The notes under the pieces are model-generated. The model worked only from the letters and a program-made list of their open reading frames with translations, did not search any database and was not told the origin of the DNA. 64,000 bases of DNA from Fallopia convolvulus (lineage: Eukaryota > Streptophyta > Magnoliopsida > Caryophyllales > Polygonaceae). Each line of letters starts with the position of its first letter. Position 1 is the stretch's first letter. The stretch spans positions 29,563,503-29,627,502 of the forward strand of contig OZ024726.1 of NCBI GenBank assembly GCA_964016875.1, given 5' to 3'. Both the position numbers and the translations under genes were made by a program. Positions 58,261-64,000 of the stretch are shown one piece after another.

Positions 58261-59982
58261 AACTTGCTTGTCCTCAAGCAATAACAATGTAAGCAAGACC
58301 GAAACATAATCTTCAAGTAAAGCCTCGTATGAAAACACATTTTAAGCACAAGTGATCGATATTCAAGCAAGATTACATCATCACACGTGATTAAGTGTTC
58401 CAAGGAATAAAGTCAATGCAACTAAGCCTCACTTTAGGGATATGTAAATGTGTATCACTCATCATGTGTTTGGGTTTAGCAATGAACACTCAAGCTCAAA
58501 AATCATGCAAGTAAGGACTTCACTATTGAAGCTAATATCACCAATTCCTCGACCTAGAGATGCCTAATGCAAAGTACACAAAGAATTTCGAACTTGGCTC
58601 AATGGAGGTCCTCAAAGAGGTTTCATTCGGCCGGGTTGTAATGGGGCTTTTGGTATTTTTCAAGGTGGGAATTATTTGGTCTTGTGGTGCTTACAATGGG
58701 GATTGAACAACCTAAACTCTCACCAAATTCCACAATTACTTTCACACTCACCCAAAAGACTTAACATTTTCCTTTCAACCCAAAATTTCACTTAACATTC
58801 CACTTCATCTTTGCTCTTATGCTTTTTGTTGGATTTTCAACACTTTCTACATTTGGACCGACTTTCTTATGACATCGGGCCCGATGTTGCTTGTAACTCG
58901 TTCGGACCCTTTTCTTCACTTAAGCTCTTTGCTTTCATTCCACTTTACATTTCCAACATTTTCTTTCTTTATTTTTTTTTTTTTCATTTTTGTACAACAA
59001 AGATGCACTACCCACATGATTCATAACACCATTCTTTGCCCTTAAACCCAAGAGAATCTCAACTCTTCAAATACAATCCAAACCTCTCTTCTAAAGTCCA
59101 ATCCCATAAGGGTCAAGTCATATACGGCTAGGAATAATATTTTTGAGGAGTTTCAAACAAAGGCTTAGGCTAGAACGGGGCTACAAATAAAGGATTATCT
59201 TCATGGTAGGATATGGAACATTTATGTGACTAGAAGAATAAAGTTCAAAATCAATGTGACCATGCTAGGACAATTCTCATGACGGTCTTGGAAAATAGAT
59301 AAACACCGCAATAGCAAGTTTTACTAAGCATGAATGAGCTAATCACACAAGAAAAATGAGGGATATGCAAATATGAACAAGCATCCCTAAAATGGCCAAA
59401 AATCAATCTCACAAGGGTCACTCATACCTAGTTGCATAAGAACTCATCCTAGAACTCACATGTTCAATAAAACAAGCAAGATATCATGATCACATCAAAA
59501 GCAACATCATTTTAGAGGCTAAACTATCCAAAAATATGCAAAGGAATTTACATGCTCACATCATCATTAGCTTTTATTTTGGCAATCTAAGATGGGAATT
59601 TCTAGTCCAAAACCTACAAAACACAAAATCTTTTTGTTGTTTTTAACACATTTTTTTCACAATTTTTTTTTTTGATTTTATGGATTTTTTGCAAAAATTT
59701 CTCTAAAACCAAAAACTCATCCATTCAAGACCAAATTAATCATCCATGTCTTTCATCAACCCCAAACCAAGAAACAAACATCCCAAATACAAACTAGAAA
59801 CACAAACTAAATATCCTCAAAATAATAAACAAACATAAACAAGTGAAATCATGAACACACTTACCCCCACCCCATACTTAAAATTTTGATGTCCCCATCA
59901 AACAAGGAAACCAAAACTTAAAAGCAAGAGAGAAGAGTATGAAAAGCTCACAATTTCTTATTCTTCAATGGCATGTATAGGA
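58261..59982 (-). other. 3' non-coding spacer of Athila element E
   Basis: 1.7 kb with no gene. Athila elements often carry an env-like ORF here; none is seen. A second copy of the CCCCATACTTAAA motif lies at 59871-59883, and a TCGGGCCCGA unit at about 58876. Confidence 0.65.
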
Positions 59983-61360
59983 TCAATCGGCGAGGACGAG
60001 ATCCCATGAGGCTCTAACTTCTTCGTTTGGACCGTCCTTGTCATAGAACTTCTTCACTCGATGACCATTCACTTTGAAAATATGTCCTTGTTCATCAACC
60101 AAGTCCACCGCACCATGAGCATAGATACGGTGGACCACAAATGGTCCGCTCCACCTAGTCCTTAACTTCCCGGGGAAAAGTTTAAGCCTTGAATTGAAAA
60201 GGAGAACCTTGTCACCGGTTTGATAGGTCTTTGGAATTAACTTCCTATCATGCCACTTCTTGGTCTTCTCCTTGTATAGCTTGGAGTTCTCATAGGCCTT
60301 CAACCTTAATTCCCCCAACTCATGAAGTTCTAGAAACCTTTTCTCACCGGCCAAGTTGATATCCCAATTCATCTCTTTGAGTGCCCATTTCGCCTTGTGC
60401 TCAAGCTCTACCGGAAGATGACATGCCTTGCCATAAACTAGATTGAAGGGTGTAGTTCCCAAAGGTGTCTTGAAGGCGGTTCTATAAGCCCAAAGTGCAT
60501 CATCGAGCTTAGAGGCCCAATCTTTCCTTGATCGAGATACAGTCTTCTCCAAGATAGCCTTGATTTGACGGTTTGACACCTCGACTTGCCCGCTTGTTTG
60601 AGGATGATAAGGAGTAGCCATTCGATGAGACACCCCATACTTAATCAACACATTTTCGAAGCACCTCTCAATGAAATGAGGTCCGCCATCACTTATGAGA
60701 ACCCTAGGCACACCAAACCTTGCAAAAAATGTTGCTTTTCAAAAACATCATCACCACCTTAGCATCATTGGTTCTTGTTGGTATGGCCTCCACCCATTTT
60801 GAGACATAGTCTACGGCTACCAAGATGTACTTGTAAGGCCCTGATGTGGGAAATGGTCCCATGAAGTCAATACCACATACATCAAATAACTCAACTTCTA
60901 GAATGCCAGTTTGAGGAGTCTCATTCCTCCTTGATAGGTTCCCCTCTCTTTGGCCCTCCTCACACTTCCTCACATAATCATGCACATCCTTGAACATGGT
61001 TGGCCAATAATAACCACATTAAAGAATTTTTGAAGTGGTTTTGGAACTCTTAGCGTGACCTCCCGTAGGCAAGGAATGGCAATGGTGAATTATGCTCTCA
61101 ACCTCTTCACTTGACACACATCGTCTATAGATTTGATCACGCCCTTCCTTGTAGAGATATGGATCATCCCAAAAATATTGTCTAGCATCATGTAAGAATT
61201 TCTTCCTAGCTTGATAAGACAAATTTGGTGGGATCACTCCCCCTACGGCAAAGTTAGCGAAGTCCGCAAACCAAGGGGAATCCCCTCGTCTTACGGCACT
61301 AATAGAAAGAAGGCAAGTGGGAGAGAAAGAATAAATCAATTGAGAACGAGAAGGAATGGA
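59983..61360 (-). pseudogene. Integrase of Athila element E
   Basis: N-terminal part (61360-61019) has the His pair HCHSLPTGGH; the following Cys pair reads CEEGQ (second Cys replaced by Gly), so zinc binding is lost. A TAA at 61019-61021 splits it, most simply from CAA. The core has DFMGPFP, then a frame shift near 60715 (extra T in a T run), SDGGPHF, and the third acid in SGQVEVSNRQ. The C-terminal part is long and intact, from DDALWAYRTAFKTPLG to RWSGPFVVHRI, ending TGA... at 59983 with WDLVLAD. Full length apart from the two breaks. Confidence 0.87.
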
Positions 61361-64000
61361 AATCGAGTTAGGAAACTTACTTTCTTCCACGGATCGACAT
61401 TGAAGTGTACCGAGCCCGACATGGTTGGACGCCGGTCTAGCTTCGTAGACACACAGGTCACTCGGGCCCGATGTTGAAGACCTCGGTCCCAACTCACTCG
61501 TACTTGCCCTGCCTTCGGTCCGATGTTCTGGACCTCGGGCCCGACTTACTTGGTTCGTCGATCCACCCTTCCTTTCCTCCTTTCCGCTCATGAGAACTTC
61601 ATCTGCTCTTGAATCATCTATAGTCAAACCATCCTCCATCTCCAACATGTACTCAATGGGCAAACGGGATAGATGATCAGCTACCACATTTTCCGCACCG
61701 GTTTTGTCCTTGATCTCATGGTCAAACTCTTGGAGAAGGAGCATCCATCTTAGAAGCTTCGGCTTTGCATCTTTCTTCTTCATGAGGTATTTGATTGCCG
61801 CATGGTCCGTGAAGACTACCACCTTTGATCCCACAAGATATGAACGGAATTTCTCAAATGCAAACACTATCGCAAGAAACTCTTTCTCCGTTGTTGTGTA
61901 ATTGCACTGAGTTTCATCCAAAGTTTTGCTTGTGTAGTAGATGGCATGCAACTTTCCATCCTTCCTTTGCCCAAGGACGGCCCCTACGGCGAAATCACTA
62001 GCATCACACATTACCTCGAATGGAAGATTCCAATCGGGTGCCGCCATTATTGGAGCCGAGATCAAGGCATCTCTCAACCTACAAAAAGAACTCATGCAAT
62101 CCTCGGAAAATACAAAGGGCACATCCTTCATCAAGAGGTTAGACAATGGTTTTGCAATTTTAGAAAAATCCTTGATGAACCGTCTATAAAATCCTGCATG
62201 ACCTAAGAAACTCCTAACATCACGAACACAAGAGGGAGGAGGTAGTTTTTCAATTATTTCAACTTTAGCTTTATCTACTTCTATCCCCCTACTAGAAACT
62301 AGGTGTCCTAGTACTATGCCTTCCTTCACCATGAAGTGGCATTTTTCCCAATTAAGCACCAAGCTAGTCTCCTCACATCTAGTCAAAACCTTGTCTAGGT
62401 TAGCTAAGCAAACATCAAATGAGGAACCATAGACGGAGAAATCATCCATAAACACTTCTACTATATCCTCAACCATATCGGAGAAGATGGACATCATGCA
62501 TCTTTGAAATGTTGTCGGCGCATTACATAAACCAAAAGGCATGCGTCTATAGGCAAAAGTCCCATAAGGACATGTGAATGTCGTCTTCTCTTGATCATCG
62601 GGATGAATAGGGATTTGCCAAAACCCGCTATACCCGTCTAGGTAGCAAAAATATTCATGTTGTGCTAATCTTTCTAGGACTTGATCTATGAAAGGAAGAG
62701 GAAAATGGTCCTTGCGAGTGCCACTATTAAGCTTACGGTAATCAATACACATACGCCATTTTGTTGTGGTTCTCATAGGTATCATTTCTCCCTTTTCATT
62801 TTGCACAACGGTGAGACCTCCTTTCTTAGGAACTACATGCACGGGACTCACATACTTGCTATCGGAAATTGGGAAGATAATTCCCGCATCCAACATCCTA
62901 AGTATTTCACTCTTTACCACTTCTTTCATGTTAGGATTTAATCTTCTTTGGGGTTCAATAGTGGGTTTATGGTTATCCTCCATATAGATCCTATGCATGC
63001 AAATTGAGGGAGAGATTCCCTTTAGTTCCTCTAGTGAATACCCTAAAGCTCCTCTATGTTTTCTTAGAACCTCTAACAACTTAGACTCCTCCTCATCATT
63101 CAAGTTGGCATTTATGATTACGGGTAAAGAAGAGTTGGGACCAAGAAATGCGTACCTCAAATCTTTTGGAAGCTCCTTGAGTTCTTGAGATGGTTCCGGT
63201 GGTGCTTGAACTTCTTCTTTCTCGGCCTTGAACACCTCCAAATAAGACATCCTTTCCTCCAATTGCTCATGCTCAATCATATTGAGGGCTAGACCTTGGC
63301 GCTCTATCTCAATTTCTCTAGGTGGTGGGGTGGCTTTCAACCTAAGCTCCCTTGGCCTTGACTTCTTAGAAACAGCTTCCCATTGCAATCCAAGAGGAAC
63401 TTGGATCATCTTAGCTTCCTTATGTACGGTCCCTTTTGAAGTTGGCCTAAAGAAAAACTCAATTTCTCTTCCTCCAATGTCAAGAGACAAGTGGCCCTTC
63501 TTTACATCAATGATTGCCTCAACCGTAGCAAGGAAAGGTCTCCCTAGTATGATCGGTTCACCCGGCACTTCTATCATGTCCACTACAACAAAGTCGATTG
63601 GGACATAGTGGCCTTCAATGCAAACGGAATAATCCTCGACGATACCAATTGGTTCAATGGACGACCCATCCGCTATCGTTAACCTCATGTTTACGGGAGC
63701 TATGAGACCCATAGATGTGGATTTCCATATGGTGTAAGGAATGATGCTCGTGCTTGCTCCAAGATCACACAAGGATTGGAAATTTTGAGACCCCACACCA
63801 ATGGTTATAGCAAAGCGACCGGGATCTCCTAGCTTTTGTGGTAACTCCAAGGTCTTGACTTCATCTTGCATTTCCACTATGGACCTCTTCTTGCTCAAAA
63901 TCTCCTTTAAAAACTTGGCATAAGATGGCATCTCGCTCAATGCATCGGTGAACGGGATAGAGATGTTCAAGCCTTGCAAGAGTTTGAGAAACCTCTTGAA
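61361..64000 (-). pseudogene. Protease, RT and RNase H of Athila element E (partial at the edge)
   Basis: One open frame of at least 986 codons from 63979, open further into the edge. Order: PR (DLGAS at about 63750-63766, VPGEPIILGRPFL), RT (WRMCIDYRKLNSGT, CYLDGYSGFWQIP, RRMPFGLCNAPTTFQ, FMDDF near 62455), RNase H (MCDASDFAVGAVL, YTTTEKEFLAIVFAFEK, FTDHAAIKYL, VADHLSRLP). Between RNase H and IN lies a 100-residue low-complexity insertion (about 61600-61310) coded by the TCGGGCCCGA-type repeats. The reading frame is kept through it. Gag lies outside the window. Confidence 0.88.

Larger units (their letters stand above)
56860..64000 (-). mobile_element. Athila-lineage Ty3 element E (right part outside the window)
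   Basis: Minus strand. 3' LTR 56860 to about 58244, polypurine tract about 58251-58260, 3' spacer to 59982, IN, RNase H, RT and PR up to the window edge. The Athila mark is clear: SIPFTDALSEMPSYAKFLKE and DLGAS in PR, VFMDDFSVYGSSF in RT, GVIPPNLSYQARKKF before IN. It inserted into pol of element C. No env-like ORF seen. Left target copy would be cccgt (56855-56859); its partner is outside. Confidence 0.88.

Noticed and set aside
58811..59026. Search for an env-like ORF between Athila integrase and LTR
   Set aside because: Only short AT-rich frames of up to about 70 codons; no signal peptide plus transmembrane arrangement that I could support.
61200..63600. Plus-strand frames inside the Athila pol
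   Set aside because: Shadows of the minus-strand pol frame, which has all RT, RNase H and protease motifs.

Overview
The window is plant nuclear DNA, almost certainly from a eudicot. The evidence is one intron-bearing SPX-domain gene (SPX4-like) surrounded by Ty3/gypsy elements of the Tat and Athila lineages, En/Spm (CACTA) transposons with TNPD and TNPA type genes, a Helitron and MULE-like foldback DNA. There are no bacterial signals (operons, Shine-Dalgarno sites). I cannot name the species. By eye well over 90% of the window is transposable-element sequence, and the SPX gene is the only likely working host gene.

Layout. (1) 1-11801: a minus-strand LTR element 'N' (LTR 10755-11801, initiator-Met primer site 10743-10754) is split by plus-strand Tat element 'A' (736-9775). 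A has gag, PR, RT, two RNase H domains and IN, all with lesions, and between pol and its shortened 3' LTR a spliced gene on the opposite strand. (2) 12005-13162: a MULE-like foldback element with a perfect 10-bp target duplication, ending 130 bp before the SPX start codon. (3) 13293-15169: the SPX gene, three exons. (4) 16070-33137: CACTA 'A' with target duplication tga. Its second gene is split by a gag-only LTR element 'B' (24451-32211, duplication tcctt), which is itself split by CACTA 'B' (26270-30274, duplication acg). (5) 33208-56859: Tat element 'C' (LTR, primer site, gag, PR, RT). Its gag is cut after about 13 codons by giant minus-strand LTR element 'D' (34345-53427, duplication gataa). 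D has LTRs of about 4.6 kb net, gag plus one extra upstream ORF, and no pol. D's left LTR carries a TIR element and a 151-bp GC-rich insert; its right LTR carries a Helitron. (6) 56860-64000: the 3' LTR and pol of a minus-strand Athila element 'E', inserted in C's pol and running off the right edge.

How it fits together. The nesting gives a relative order: CACTA A before LTR element B before CACTA B; C before D before the Helitron, TIR element and 151-bp insert; C before E; N before A. D, B and CACTA B lack their own enzymes and would need them from relatives elsewhere. Many coding lesions have the form expected from cytosine deamination (CGA to TGA, CAG to TAG, CAA to TAA), as in long-methylated DNA, while the SPX gene is clean. 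Target duplications, splice phases and the empty sites visible in paired LTRs were read directly. Family names rest on recognised protein motifs, because no search could be run.
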